A stretch of 64,000 nt of DNA from Yamagishiella unicocca. Its lineage: Eukaryota > Chlorophyta > Chlorophyceae > Chlamydomonadales > Volvocaceae. The stretch lies in assembly GCA_003116995.1 (NCBI GenBank), contig BDSL01000133.1:175088-239087 (forward strand). The letters are read 5' to 3'. Below the pieces are notes generated by a model, which saw only the letters and a program-made list of their open reading frames with translations, was not told the origin of the DNA and made no database searches. How positions within the stretch are numbered: position 1 is the first letter of the stretch; each line of letters starts with the position of its first letter. Positions 46,907 through 58,666 of this stretch are shown piece after piece. Both the position numbers and the translations under genes were made by a program.

Positions 46907-48419
46907 TTGCTGCTGATGTTGCTGCTGATGTTGCAGCTGGGAGCCACCTTGCTGGTTTGACATCGCCGACTGCATTGGTGGCGGCGGGTGAGGCGGCGGC
47001 TGCGGCGGCGGTACACGGGGGGGTGGAGGGAACTGCTGCTGCTGCTGCGGGCGATGTTGCAAAGCCTGGTCCATCCTCTGCTGCTGCTGCTGCTGCGGTT
47101 GATGCGGTTGCTGCTGCTGTTGTTGCGTTTGGGGCTGCGGCTGTTGTGGCGGCTGGACCGGAGCAACCTCCTGTTTTGGTCGGCCCGCGTTGCGGATCGC
47201 CTCCGAGTTCAGGAGCTGCTGGTGCGCCCGGCGCGTGTGGGTGGCCAGGTCCTCCTCGCCTGCAGGACAAGGTGGCGGGTGCCGGGTACGGAACGAGCGG
47301 GGTGTCAAAGATATTACTCGGCCGCTCAAAGATAGTACTCGGCCGCTCAATGTCCAGCCGGCCGTGCCAACAGACGTGTCGGCGCCATCGCGTCGACCCC
47401 AACCTGGCGTCCTCGAAAACCGAAATACTGATATTATCACCCGACCCGATTGCCCCACCGTTGCCCCTGAGACTGGCTGCCGGAATCGAGTGAGGATGCT
47501 GGACGCAGACGGCCCCCGTCCTCTGTTGGAGCGGCCTTTGCAGCCGGCGGCACTGCGACCCCAACGGCTAAACGACGCAGCCTGAAAGTCACATAGAGGC
47601 CCCCCTTCTCCGCGATTTGGTCCGTCAAGCCAATCCCTCGTCTACAAGGCACCGTAAAGTGACTCTCCCGTCCCCCCCCGCCGAGTACATGTAGCGCGGT
47701 GGGCACGTCGTCTGTGGTGGCCCCCTGGGCTGCCCGCAGCCCAGAGTCCCACCCGGCCCTCCTGTCCGCTCTCCATTTCCCAACCATCACCCAGTGCCGA
47801 CAGTTCGCAACGCTCACTCTTGAAGCTCTGAAGTGTCAGCGGCGAGACGAATACTTTATGCTCTCGAGACTTGGGTATTCGCTCCAACCTTGCGATGTTG
47901 GCGTGGCACCTGCAAGGTAGGCAAGGTGGGCAAGGCCGAGGGGTTGTAAGAGCCACTCTTGATGGATGCTGTTTGTCTTGCAAACGGACGCTTTCCATGG
48001 CACAATAGCCTTGAAGCACTATTGTTATTATTGTTGCTGTTATTGCAAGGGAACGACCCCACGTGCCGGGTTGGACATAGTTTATGGATGGCAGGGGTGA
48101 CCCATGGGTGACAGGGGTGGAGTGGTTCGGGGGGAGCCTGTGATCATGTGCCGGGAAGGTTCCGTGCCATGTTCTTGAAGCCCTCCGACTGCGGACACCC
48201 ACAGCGCCAGCTGTGCGACTCGACGTCCTCGACAGCCTCCCTGACTCACAGGAAACACGTCGACATGTCCGTCGCGCACCCCAAGCAGTACGTGTGGAGG
48301 CAAGGGTATAGTCGCGCGTAGACGGCGATGGGAAACTGGCATGACACGCAAAAATGTGTCTTCTGTCCTGGAGGAGGGTCGTGGCTGTAGCCTAAAGCGG
48401 GTTGAGGAGGCGCCGTCAT
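46601..48419 (-). CDS. HAKAI: HAKAI/CBLL1-type RING-finger E3 ubiquitin ligase
   Basis: Three exons with closed phases: 48419-48250, 47909-47818, 47259-46601, giving 306 residues. Residues 24-58 are a C3HC4 RING with the HAKAI signature FPIAVYARLYPCLHTYC; the ligands are C24, C27, C40, H42, C45, C48, C55 and C58. The next exon continues NIARLERI (PVQRIE in animals) and VFVSPLTLQSFK, joined to SEEDLATHTRRAH, where HAKAI has its second zinc-binding region. Its two histidines are kept, but the cysteines expected before them are not seen. The rest is a long Gln run followed by Ala- and Met/Gly/Pro-rich repeats (MQGMQGPMGMQG), as in other HAKAI C-termini. In plants and animals HAKAI is a ubiquitin ligase associated with the m6A mRNA methyltransferase complex. 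It is divergently paired with the uL30 gene. Confidence 0.85.
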
Positions 48420-48814
48420 CGGCCCCGGTAGCTCTTAGGCGTGGCAAAACAGCAAATCGCTAAGCAATGATATCTATGTTTAAGACAACCGGCTCGCCGA
48501 AGTCGGCCGGTGCGTTCTTGACGCTTGTAAGTTTGGGCTATATATCCAGCTTTTGTATGTGAAGATAGTTGAGTATGTATGACACGGTATGCGGAGACCT
48601 AGTAGTTTTGTGCACATCGTTTTTGCTTCCATGCGACCATGCCATGAATGCCAATCCCTATTCTGAACGCACTACACCAATCCTCGTACCTACATTAGCG
48701 CACATTTATACATTTAGTGTGCTTTAATCTCCTAGAATATTATGCGATGCTTTAGCCAACTATCCTACTGACCGGGTAGAAGACATTTTGGTGCGCCATC
48801 CGGGCCAAGTAGTC
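48420..48814. promoter_or_regulatory. Divergent promoter region between HAKAI and uL30m
   Basis: The start codons are 395 bp apart and point away from each other. A TATATAT box-like motif lies at about 48,539-48,545. Both 5' UTRs must fit here unless transcripts overlap. Confidence 0.5.
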
Positions 48815-50388
48815 ATGTCGGAAGGCGCGGCGCAGGTGGTAAAGTCTTTGTTCGTCACCTTGAGGCGCGGCTATGCTGGGACACCCTGGTTCCATCGCCG
48901 CATCCTGGAGGCCTTGGGGCTGAAGCATCGTCACCAATGCATTGAAAAGCCTAATAGCTCCTCCATCAGAGGCATGCTGTTAAAGGTGCGTTGCACATCA
49001 TCTCGCGGTCCCGTTGCAAACCGTGTGACTGGCGTGCTGTGGTTGGGCAATTCGGTGGAATCGCTGCCAACCCGTCCGTAACCCAAAGGGAAACGGAACA
49101 AACGCACCAGGCAGCGAAACAGACCATCCGCCATTCAGCATCGGTCGTATCGTCCTGGACGGTGGCACGACCTCCCATGGAACGGAGCCAACCTCTTGCG
49201 CTCCCTGGCCCTGATGGGCGAAGGGAAAGAGAGGGCCGTGACGGGGGAGGCCGGGAAAGCGAGTTCATGATGGGGGGTACCTTCCGGTGGGAGGGGGGCT
49301 GTCGCGAGCCCTAGGAACGCATGCTCGCGGAGGCCATGGCTGCCTCCGCACGCCTCCGTTGTCGGGCTCATCTGCGATGGCCCAATTTTGCAACCCACGC
49401 CCCCCATGCTGATGTCAGAGTGGTCGCGCCCCCTCCCCCTCTCGCGCCAACGGGGACTTGGCGAAACTGCGGTGACTGCGGGGTGGGGCGGCGGCTGATG
49501 CGGTGCGGGGCGGCGGCTGATGCGGGCGACCACTTGCTGTTACCTCTTCTCCCGCACCCTAGGACGCGTTTCAGTCGCGACTCGCACGTGTTAGATCCTG
49601 TCATGGAGCACGAGGAAAGCGGTGGCGATCGCGGTGGCGCCTGCGGCTCACCGGGCCTCCAACCCCTCTCCTTCCCTAGCCCCTGGCCTCACCTCGCCAC
49701 TGCCCTCCACTCCCTCCCCTCCCCTAGCCTCCGCTGCGCCGTATCACGCCACCAGCACGCCCCTACTTCCGCTCCTTTTCGACTAGGCTGCCAGCCCCAA
49801 ACACCCAGTCACCCGCCCTCTGCCCCCCCTCCGGGGTCTTAACCGGGTATAACCGGGTCCTTATGCCCCCTCACCCCTCCCCCGGTCTTTTTGCAACCCC
49901 CCTCCCGCCCTCTTCTCCCCCCTCCCTCCCGCCAGGTGCCCCACCTGGTCATCATTGAGACGGACCGCATGCGCCACCTGCGGGACCTCAGAGAGCACCA
50001 CCAGCAGCTCCCAAGGCAGCCCTGGGTGATGCACCACGACCCGTTACACACGGCGGCTTCGGCTTCGGCTTCGGCGGCGGCGGTGCCGGGTGGCAGCAAC
50101 GGCGAACCCGCGATGCTGCCGCCGCAGCCGCCGCAGCCGCCGCAGCCGCGTCAGTCGCCCTTCGCGCGGCAGCAGCTGCGGGAGCACGTGCTGCCAGCTG
50201 GGCTGGAGGGGTACGACACGCTGGCGCCGCAGCCGCAGGTGCCTCGGCAGTACTTCCAGGAGCGCGCGAAGCGGTACCGCGTCAAGATGCTGACGGAGAG
50301 GGGGGTGTTCGGGGCGGACGCGGCCCGGGAGCATGCGGAGGCGATAAGGCCCAAGGCGTACCGGCGCCGCATCGGGATACGGGATTGA
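48815..50388 (+). CDS. Ribosomal protein uL30 of mitochondrial/bacterial type, with long C-terminal extension
   Basis: Two exons, 48815-48985 and 49936-50388, joined in phase 0, giving 207 residues. Residues 10-65 match the bacterial and mitochondrial L30 fold: SLFVTLRRGYAGTPWFHRR, ALGLKHRHQCIEKPN, SSIRGMLLK, then VPHLVIIET, which corresponds to the conserved RGM-x-x-KV-x-HLV motif. uL30 is a small protein of the large ribosomal subunit near the central protuberance. Bacterial L30 is about 60 residues; the ~140 residues after the core are rich in Pro, Gln and Ala and end KAYRRRIGIRD. No N-terminal presequence is obvious. The start is the first ATG of the frame. Mitochondrial location is inferred from the bacterial-type sequence. 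Confidence 0.82.
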
Positions 50389-51963
50389 GGTGGAAGAGGC
50401 TGCTTGGAGCGAGGGGGGCGCGGTGCTGGCTGTTGGGTTGTGGGGGGGAGGGAGGGAGGCGGGGGGCAGGGAGGGAGGGGAAGGGCCAGGGCAGCCGCCG
50501 CGGCATTGTAGCGGCGGTGGTGGTGGTGGTGGTGGTGGTGGTGGTGGTGGTGGAGGGCGTGGTGACCGCCCTGAGGCGCCGCGATGGCTTCGTATGGAGA
50601 CGTGGGTGTCTGACCCTTGGCGAGGGGGCCACCTCGTGTGTTGGGTGGCAGGACAGTGGGGGGGTCAGCGGTGCGGCTTGGTTGGCACGGACTTGGCGCT
50701 CGGCATGAGCGCCAGAACGGGCGCGCCGAGTCACTTGAAGAACCGCACCCACCACCGGTCGCGGGGCCGGGTGTGCGCAAGGGTTACAGCTACAGCGCAA
50801 GAGTTACAGCTACAGCGCAAGAGTTACAGCTGCAGCGCAAAGTTTACAGCTACAGCTAGTCCGGCGGCCGGCCTGCGCAGCGGCTGAAGGGGGGCGTGTT
50901 GCCGTTGTCGTTGCCTCGGTATCCCGCGGCTCCAAGCGAAAGGATAGCGGATTATCGGTCTGCGGCGAGTCGCCCGTCACGGTGGTGTCGGCGTGAACAG
51001 CCGCCAGACTGGTTGGCGGCGCGCTGCTGCTGGCAGACGCTGTGTGTGCGGGACCGCTTAGGCAGATCGCTGCCCGTTGACGCGGAGTGGAGGCCTGAGG
51101 ACGTGCGCTGGGGGTGGGAACCGCACGTTGAGGCATGCAGCTGTGGTACGCTCCACCATGTTGCCATTACCGGTGTCGTGAGTGTGGTGAGTCTGGAGGA
51201 TTGTACTGCGATGGCGATGACGATGCTCGCCGGCTGGTACTGGCGCTAGGACCGTTGGCGAAGGTTTGGCTACATTCGGTTACAACATGAGTGCGGTGAC
51301 AGGTCCCCGGTGCGCCGAGAAGGGGCTTGGTGCGGGGGGGGGGGGTGTGCACGACAGACGTGTGCACGGCACTGCAAGGTTTGTCGCGCGCGCGCTCAGT
51401 ACACGGCAGTGTGCGGCGGGCGGCCAGGCGTCATTCCGCACTAAGTGCAAATGTCGATGCCGTGGCTGCGGGAAACGTGCACACCAGATTCCCGCATCAT
51501 TGGTTTCAGCCCGCAAATGTCAGGGCCAGACTCTAGAACACTACATTCGAGCCCACTGTAACAAGTACTAATATTCACCTTCGAGAGGATGGGCGGACAT
51601 CCCCCATGTCAAGCCGCTCGGCAAGACTCATCGTCCTGCCTACGGTAACACGCCAAACTGGTCATGCTACTTGCCCTCACTAATCCGCGACTGAAACAAT
51701 TGGGTCCATTTATTGATGTACCAGATGCAACATACGTGGCAGCCACTAATGATATGCACGAAGGGGACAATATCTTAACACAATACTTCAATGCCGCATG
51801 CATCATTCGAGGCCAGACATCATTTCTCTGTTTGTTCTTCTCTTGGACACAACATAACAAGTCGGAGCCAACTCAGCCAGAGCCCCCATCGGCAACACAG
51901 CCCTCAGGGTGCGAGGCTGGCTCCTGTTCCCCTGCAGTGAAAAATGTCACATTGCCGAGTACG
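50389..51963. other. 3' flank and intergenic stretch with simple repeats
   Basis: Contains a (GGT)n run at about 50,517-50,553 and a 20-bp tandem repeat (AGAGTTACAGCTACAGCGCA, about four units) at 50,781-50,860. No gene was recognised. Confidence 0.4.
50781..50860. repeat. 20-bp tandem repeat, about four units
   Basis: Units of AGAGTTACAGCTACAGCGCA with one or two changes per copy. Confidence 0.85.
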
Positions 51964-52027
51964 CCCTCCGCCCAGTGGGTAGCTAGCTCCGCGCGGGAGG
52001 CAGCGAGGCCTGCCCGCCACCGGCTCA

Positions 52028-55000
52028 TCAGCACTGCTTGAACACCTCGTCCCCTTCTGATAGCCGCTCCGCCACCGCCGCTACCAGCTCCGCCGGCGTC
52101 CCGTGCTCCGCGCACATGGCCTCCAGGTCTGCCGGCGACAGCTGCTCGTCCACAAAGATCTTACGCATGGCGGCCTCGTCGGCGGCGCTGATCGGGCCGA
52201 AGTAGTGTCGCATCATGGACAGCGCCTCACCCACGAGCAGGCGACCCATGAAGATCTGGTAGGGACGGAGGAGCAGGAGAAGGGGGAGAGTAAAGAGTTA
52301 GTTACTTGGTTTACTCTTGGGTTGAGACAGGCAAAGAAAGAGCCATTCCAGGCAAGCATAAGAGCCTGCGAAGAAACTAAACGCCACAACACGGTTACTA
52401 CGGTGTGGGTTGGATTGTGCTCACCTTTTTGTTTATTCGGCCGGGCCGGATGAGGGCGGGGTCCAACTTGTCTGGGTGGTTGGTTGTCATGATGATAATG
52501 CGGTTGGGCGTGTCCACGACACCGTCCAGCACGTTAAGTAGCCCGGCAAGGTTAAGTTCGTCGTTGTCCTTGAACAGCCCCTTGCCATTGCCGAACGCGG
52601 CCATGGGCAGCGACGGCCCGAACTCAACCCCCGTCTCCCAGCCAGTGGAGCCGGTGCTTGTGGTGGCAGTAGCGTTGCCGCCACATCGTCGGGTGCCCGG
52701 TGATGAGCCGATGCGACCAGGGGCACCCTCCTCATCCTTGTCCACATCCTGGTCCGCTGGCTCGTCCCCGTCCTTGCTGCTGGCCGTGTCGCGAGAAGCC
52801 GCGGAGCGCGAGCAGGGCGTGGCGGCTTTGGCGGCAGCAAGCTTGGCGTTGGCAATCCGCTCCGCAAGCGCCATCACCTCCGCCCGCGTCGCTGCCGCCG
52901 AGGCAGGGCTGCAGCTGGCAGGGGCCTGAGTACGGCGCTGTACGACGCTGCTGGCGGCGTCGACATCCTCCATAACGAAGATGGTCTTGTCGAACGGCAG
53001 CGAAATAGTTTTGTCGGAGCTGTTTTGGATTGTCAGCTTGTTGTCGAAGACGATGTCCTGTGAACGGCGGGTAGCGAGGTGCGGGATTAAGAGTGAGCTT
53101 GCCGTTAGCCTTGCAAAGTACGACAGCAGTCATCTCTCTTACCATCAGCTCCTGGTTTGTGGAGATCTTGGACAGCGGCACCGAGATGATCGATCGCTTG
53201 GTGTACTGCGCCAGCGCCTTGATGAGGCTGGTCTTGCCTGTTGGCAGAAGAGCAGGTGCGGGCAAGTCAAGGCCGGCATGAAGGCAGTGCCTCTGTGTCT
53301 GGCATACGCTGGTGCTGTACACAGTGACGACATAGGCTTTGTGTTTAGCACATGTGGCGACCACTACTGGCAGCCACAGGAGAACGCACTGCTAACGTCC
53401 GCATTCACCTAGGCCCAAACGTAGCGAAGCCACAACACCACGATCCATTCCTACCTGTGCCGGGGGGGCCGTACAGCAGGAAACCCAGCTTGTGCGGGTA
53501 GCCCGGGACGGCGAACTTGCCCCCTTTGCTCATGAACTGGTCGACCTGCACGTTCAATGGGCCATTGAATGCATTGGCGTCTAACGCATTCAATTGGCAA
53601 CAGACTACAACTGGACAGGGACAGACGTGCCGTCCGTTACTCCCTGGCGCTATCGACCCACGCACCAGGCGCAAGATGGGGTCCTTGTCGGGATGGAAGA
53701 ACGACGCAAAGGTCTTCTCCTCGCTGAGCTTGTAGCGCTTGTAGAGGGCAGAGGGTTTGGACTCCTCACCCTCACCCTCGGCCGGCGGCTCGCGCCAGCC
53801 CGACAGCACGGGCATGTACAGGTAGCGCGAGGGGTCAACCCGGGCGGATTGTTGCTTACGGTAAACCTGCGTGCGCTCGGAGACATGGGTGCGGGAGGGC
53901 CGGGGTGTCAGGCGCTGCTAGCAGGAGGGGCACCCGATACCCGCTGGCAGGGCAGGCGCAGGCAAGGCGCACCTCCAGCGCGTCGGCAACAAATGCCGAG
54001 ATGCGCTCGCTGCCGTCCTTGTGGCTGGACTCCAGTATGTAGGTGATCTTGGTGCTCTTGCGCTTATTGTCGTCCAGGGTCTTCTCCTCCCGCATGAAGC
54101 TGGCAGGCAGGAACAATGAAAGGAGAGGACAAGTTCACAGTCTGGGATGCGGTCCATAGGGTGTATCGTCTACCCGGCCCTGACCCGGCTCGCGGATATC
54201 CGGTGAGATATGTGAGCAGCGGGACTTGTTCGCTTTCAATGCTGATTCTCACCTATTTTACCAAACCAACAGCGGCGAAACAACGAGCCAACGGCGGCCA
54301 GTTAATCACCCAATAACCACGACCGTCCTTGATCACCTACCGAATATCATTGTCCAGCTTGACCCATTCGCAGATGGGAGGGACTAGGTTAAAGCTGTAG
54401 GCGTGCTCGTTGTCGCTGCTGCCTTCACTCGTGAAGTCCTCGGCTTCCTCCTCCGCGCCAGCGGCCGGCTTCTTCTTGATCACGAGATCGGCATCCGGCA
54501 GCTCGCTTAGCGTCCGCACATGCTGGTTTACCATGTTGAGGATGGCGCGCTGGAGGATGGAGTTCGGTGGCTGACTGTCAGAGCCATACCTGCAGCGCGA
54601 ACCCATACCGGTGGTCGGGCAGGGCGCGCATTGCCAAAACCGAGCGAATGGCTGGCCAGAGCTGGCTACATATCTGCACATGCATATCCGAGGAGGCCGG
54701 CGCATGCCGCTGCTTCGCCCTTGCTACAGTATTCCCCGTCTTGAAAGATGATTCCGCGTCAAAACGCGTCAAATCAATTTAGCCCTTGATTCATTGACTC
54801 GCTACTAATTTATTATCGGTCACGCGGCAGTAGCGAGGCGGCCAGGGACGACAGCGGCTCAAGGCCCTGCCTCGATCTGCAGCCTTACGCAACCCATCCC
54901 GTGCGTTGGAGGAGGCAAGCCCTAGCTACCGTACCAGTAGTACGATGATCGCTGCGTGAACTCGATGTTACGGGAAAACTTGGCCGCCACCTTGTTAGGC

Positions 55001-55274
55001 CAGAGTTTCTTGGGCAGTCCAGCGAGAATGGGAACCAGGTGCTTGAGGAGAAGTGGCACCAGCATGCAAAAGATGACGTCCAGGTAGGTGTTGCCTGTGC
55101 TGATCTTGTTCATGAGGCCATACTGTTGGCGGAAGGGATGGGGCCGGGCAGGCGCAAAGTGCTGTGAGCGACCGCGACATGCAAGCCGTTGCAAACAATT
55201 GGCATCGACGAAGGACGCTAAATAGTACGGCACTAGGCACTAACCTGGGTGATAAGCTCAGGAGTTATTTCCAT
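52028..55274 (-). CDS. BCS1-like AAA-ATPase, copy A (open)
   Basis: Nine exons with closed phases: 55274-55245, 55122-54935, 54589-54341, 54099-53973, 53866-53666, 53545-53455, 53237-53143, 53057-52425, 52255-52028, giving 613 residues. A hydrophobic helix near the N-terminus ([21 protein letters not shown]) is followed by the BCS1 N-terminal domain. The AAA module has Walker A GPPGTGKT (291-298), then [10 protein letters not shown], Walker B IFVMED (353-358) and sensor/Arg-finger region [17 protein letters not shown]. About 115 low-complexity residues are inserted after Walker B. The C-terminal lid starts IFMGRLLV. Yeast and animal BCS1 is an inner-mitochondrial-membrane translocase for the Rieske protein. 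Plant and algal paralogues have mostly unknown roles, so only the ATPase activity is confidently inferred. The start [10 protein letters not shown] is conserved in copy B. Confidence 0.88.
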
Positions 55275-55565
55275 CGCGACCCTTGGTTTGAAGGACGCCC
55301 TTCTTCAAAGTGGAAGTTTGACACTTGTGCAGGCTGCCGCTACCAGGCAGAGGAAAGTGAGTAGCAACTATACTTCAGACATATGTGGCGCCCTACGCAA
55401 AACAATCTGCGATTTAAACACCGGCGGTCCGGTCCCTTCAGGTTGGTTGTCAGTTTCTTGCGAGACAGTTGCTTTCACAATGGACACAAACCTAGGTAAC
55501 TTAGGCTGTGTCCGCTATGCATTAAATACCTAAAGCAAATATAGGTAAGTCCCTTAAGACACAGC

Positions 55566-55775
55566 ATGGGCCTGGCCTGCGAGCTGTGCTGCTTGGCCAC
55601 GGACGCGGTGGCTAAGAAGCTGCGGCGCTGCTGCAGAATGTACAATACGCGCGACGCCAGGACATGTTGCCATCATACAGTTGCGAAACTATTAACAAAT
55701 GAGGTCTGTAATACAGCACGCTGCGTACTCGCATTCATGCACACTGGTATTGTGCTACCTTTCGCACGACGGTAG
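55566..55775 (+). other. Small frame conserved between the two duplication units (unit A)
   Basis: Reads MGLACELCCLATDAVAKKL and continues to RCCRMYN. The counterpart is at 62,316. Of about 12 differences between the copies many change an amino acid, so selection on this frame is doubtful. It may be a 5' UTR, a promoter element of the ATPase gene, or an old exon on the other strand. Confidence 0.3.
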
Positions 55776-55930
55776 GTAAGCGAGCAACGCACAGCAATTG
55801 CTATACGTTGATGAGGAATTTAACCAGACGCAAAAAACATTCACCAAATGCTGTCCCATCATCCGAGCCAGACCGATACAGTATTTTGCTTTAGAGCATT
55901 CGTTCCGACTGCCGACCACGAACCTCAGAG

Positions 55931-56012
55931 AATGGCGCCCCCGTTAAATGCGTTCTAGGTGGAGGCTCGCAAACCTTGGCGAACTTGCCCTGGTAGTCAA
56001 GGGTCCGAGGGG
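55931..56012 (-). pseudogene. Decayed copy of the neighbouring gene's last exon
   Basis: The minus strand reads TLDYQGKFAKVCEPP, matching TLDYQGMIAKVGEPP in the exon at 62,709-62,814 of unit B. The rest is altered by deletion and the stop codon is not kept. It shows that the duplicated segment originally included the 3' end of the next gene. Confidence 0.55.
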
Positions 56013-56138
56013 GGCGATGCGAGGAGGTGGTGGATGGGCCGGGGGCTGTTCGGTTGCACATCGAGGCGGGCAGGCAGGCCCCGGCGGCCCTGTTTCTAGT
56101 GGGTCCCTGTAACCATGCCCCCTTCTCGGATCATTGCC

Positions 56139-56215
56139 GTCGTAGTAATTGTTACAGTGGGCCTCAGACCCTAGAGTAGGAACATCGGGCGCATCGCCTA
56201 ACACTGAAGCAGGCT
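56139..56215 (-). mobile_element. 3' end fragment of the 3-9 kb retroelement family
   Basis: The plus strand reads GTCGTAGTAATTGTTACAG, TGGGCCTCAGACC and GGGCGCATCGCCTAACACTG, the inverted 3' end of the family. It lies about 70 bp outside the right edge of duplication unit A. Confidence 0.55.
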
Positions 56216-58602
56216 CAGGAAGAAGAACAACTCAGGCGGTGTTGGAGGGGAGTTGAGTTGTGTGAGGGCAGCGGAGGCCGTCCAGCTCCGACAGGCGTTC
56301 TTGGCTGGGGTCGGGTGCGGCGGTCGGTAACACGTACACAAACGCACACGCACTGTAAAAGAGGCCTTGTTTAACACACACGCTTTGCTTGGCGATCCAT
56401 TTTCCCTCATGGGTCCAAGCCATTTGAGAGCTGCGGGCAGGAAATGCGTTGGGATCACGGCGGCGGTCCTGCCCCTGCCGTCCCAGTAGTTGCGGCGGAG
56501 GCCTCTTAAATTCCCTGCCCCCCGGGGCCCCACAGTCTGCATTCTGCCTACGGTCCTGTATGCCCCAAGAGAAGGCGCACATTGCTACAGGTGTTATGGC
56601 CCGCCGCTGTATGCAAACCGGGCCCCGCTCTTTGCTCACCCGTATACGAGTATGACAGGTTACCAAGCGATTTGTCGCGACCCCTTTTTTAGGAACGCAC
56701 TTCCACTGCTAGGATCCACGTACGGATGCCAGACGCACTTAGAGCATTCGCAAATGTGCATATGACTAGCAATGCGACTAGCCTAATGCACATTTGACGT
56801 TTTATCACATTTTCATGCAGCTGATGGACAGGGATGGACAGCCCTGGCCGTCCCTGGCCGCTCAGGGCCGCTACGGCCTGAAAGCCCGCCTTTTGGAAAA
56901 ACAACCACTGTAGATGCGGACTGCTCCGTGTATTTTCGTACGAGTGTTTACTAACCATGTGCGCCTACACACGTTACCCGTGCTGTTCATTCGTGCAGCT
57001 TGCGTCGCTGTCAGTATCGATATCCATACGAACAAAATGTGCCTTGCCGTGTTGGATTAGGAAATCAGGGGAACGATTGTGCGATCCACCAATCCAATCG
57101 CCAGGCTTGGGACAAGCGGCCACACGCCGTTTGCATGCTTTAGCAGATGTATGCGGCTGTATGGGGTTGCGGCCTGCGTACGTCCACGCCTTGGCTCGAT
57201 CACATCGGCATTCGCCGGCGTGGGCAGGCCCGCAAGGGGAGTGCGCTGGTCGCACCAACAGTACGCTAAGGCACCTAGCGGTCATGCTGCAATCATGATA
57301 AACCGGTTTTCCGACGATAATGGTCGCTGGCTGGTGCCGATGGTGGGACCGTTTAGGACCAGAAGTAAGTTTGGCTGTGCCCAATTACAAACATGGAGTG
57401 TAGAGGAGCAATACACCCATAACGCACCAGCCAAGACGGGCGTGGTTCGAGGGGTTTGATGGCCAACGGGTGTACGACGGACGTGGGTATATACGACACT
57501 GCAAGGCCTGTCCAGCACGCGCACTGTACACATGCACGCGGCGCAACGTCCGCTGGTTACACTGCACCCTGCAATACTATTAGGTAGTACTGATAACAAG
57601 AGAAGGCCCGTGAAACTGAAGCGGTCTCCACCCCTTCAGTTCAAATTTGCGGATGGCGTCACTCCCGTTGGAAATACAGCGCTAGAGCCGCCCCATCGAT
57701 GTACCAAGCCGCGCAAGAAACAATCCGAGCCATCCACGTGGAGGAACGGGCGAGCGCTCGCTCGCGCGAGTCAGGATGAAATCATTCGAGCTTACCTAAA
57801 AATCATTCGGAGGGTGCACCCAACCGTCTAGCATCTATCTGGCTAACACGGATAGCTATAAACTACCTAAATAGTATGATCACGAGACCGTAACCCTCAC
57901 CTGGACGCGCCTCCGCCATCAAGCGGCCACATCCGCCAAGTTTGCTGAGCAAGATGCAATGACGCACGCCTAGCAGACGGATAAAAGAGGCAATTATCTA
58001 AGCTCACTCAGAAAGGAAAAACGTCGCATGAACACCTGGGTGCTCCGTTGGTTCGGACGCACAAACTCACGTGCTGTCGTACGAAACGCGCTGCATGACG
58101 ACGGAGACGCATACTGCGTGTGGAAAGGCCATACTCGTTGCCGAGTAGGCGGATACTTGCCGGGCCTAACGTCATAAGTTTACTGTTCTTCTCTGCGTGG
58201 AAACACGCACAAGCATGTTATAAACCAGCCATTGGGAGCCATTGGGAGCCATTAAAACCCATTACTTACGGGCTCGTCGCTCCCAGGAAACTCCCTAGAG
58301 GAAGCACCATACCAGCCTGCAGGCCCTTCCAGTCCACGACAGAGGATGTGCGAAACCAAAAAGCGACTCCTGGAAGCGTGGAAGCGTCCGTGGCGGCGCG
58401 CAGGTACTCCTCATCTACATGGGCAAGCGCTGGCAAGCGCTGGCAAGGACATCATGTGTTCCAACCAAAACTGTGCGGCACTTGAAGACGCACAATTTTG
58501 GCCTTCAATTGTCGCCTCCAGCACTTGTGCTGCGACGACCCCTGTGACCTCCGCGCTTCTTGCTTCCAGAATGGCGGTCGCGGCCCGCCATGATGGCATC
58601 AG
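56216..58602. other. Spacer between the duplication units, no gene recognised
   Basis: 2.4 kb without a supported exon, RNA gene or tandem array. Confidence 0.3.
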
Positions 58603-58666
58603 CCCTCCGCCCAGTGGGTAGCTAGCTCCGCGCGGGAGGCAGCGAGGCCTGCCCGCCACCGGCTCA

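Larger units (their letters stand above)
51964..56067. repeat. Segmental duplication unit A
   Basis: A 4.1-kb unit repeated at 58,603-62,884. It carries BCS1-like copy A, its upstream flank, a small conserved frame (55,566) and a decayed exon of a neighbouring gene (55,931-56,012). The left edges match at CCCTCCGCCCAGTGGGTAG, and similarity ends near GCACATCGAG on the right. The first 1,384 bp (to 53,347) are almost identical to unit B without gaps; the rest is more diverged. Confidence 0.9.

Noticed and set aside
46744..47493. Plus-strand Ala-rich frame of about 250 codons
   Set aside because: It is the complement of the Gln/Ala-rich last exon of HAKAI.
50385..50887. Plus-strand Gly-rich frame after uL30m
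   Set aside because: It begins in the 3' UTR of uL30m and runs through a (GGT)n microsatellite with no domain.
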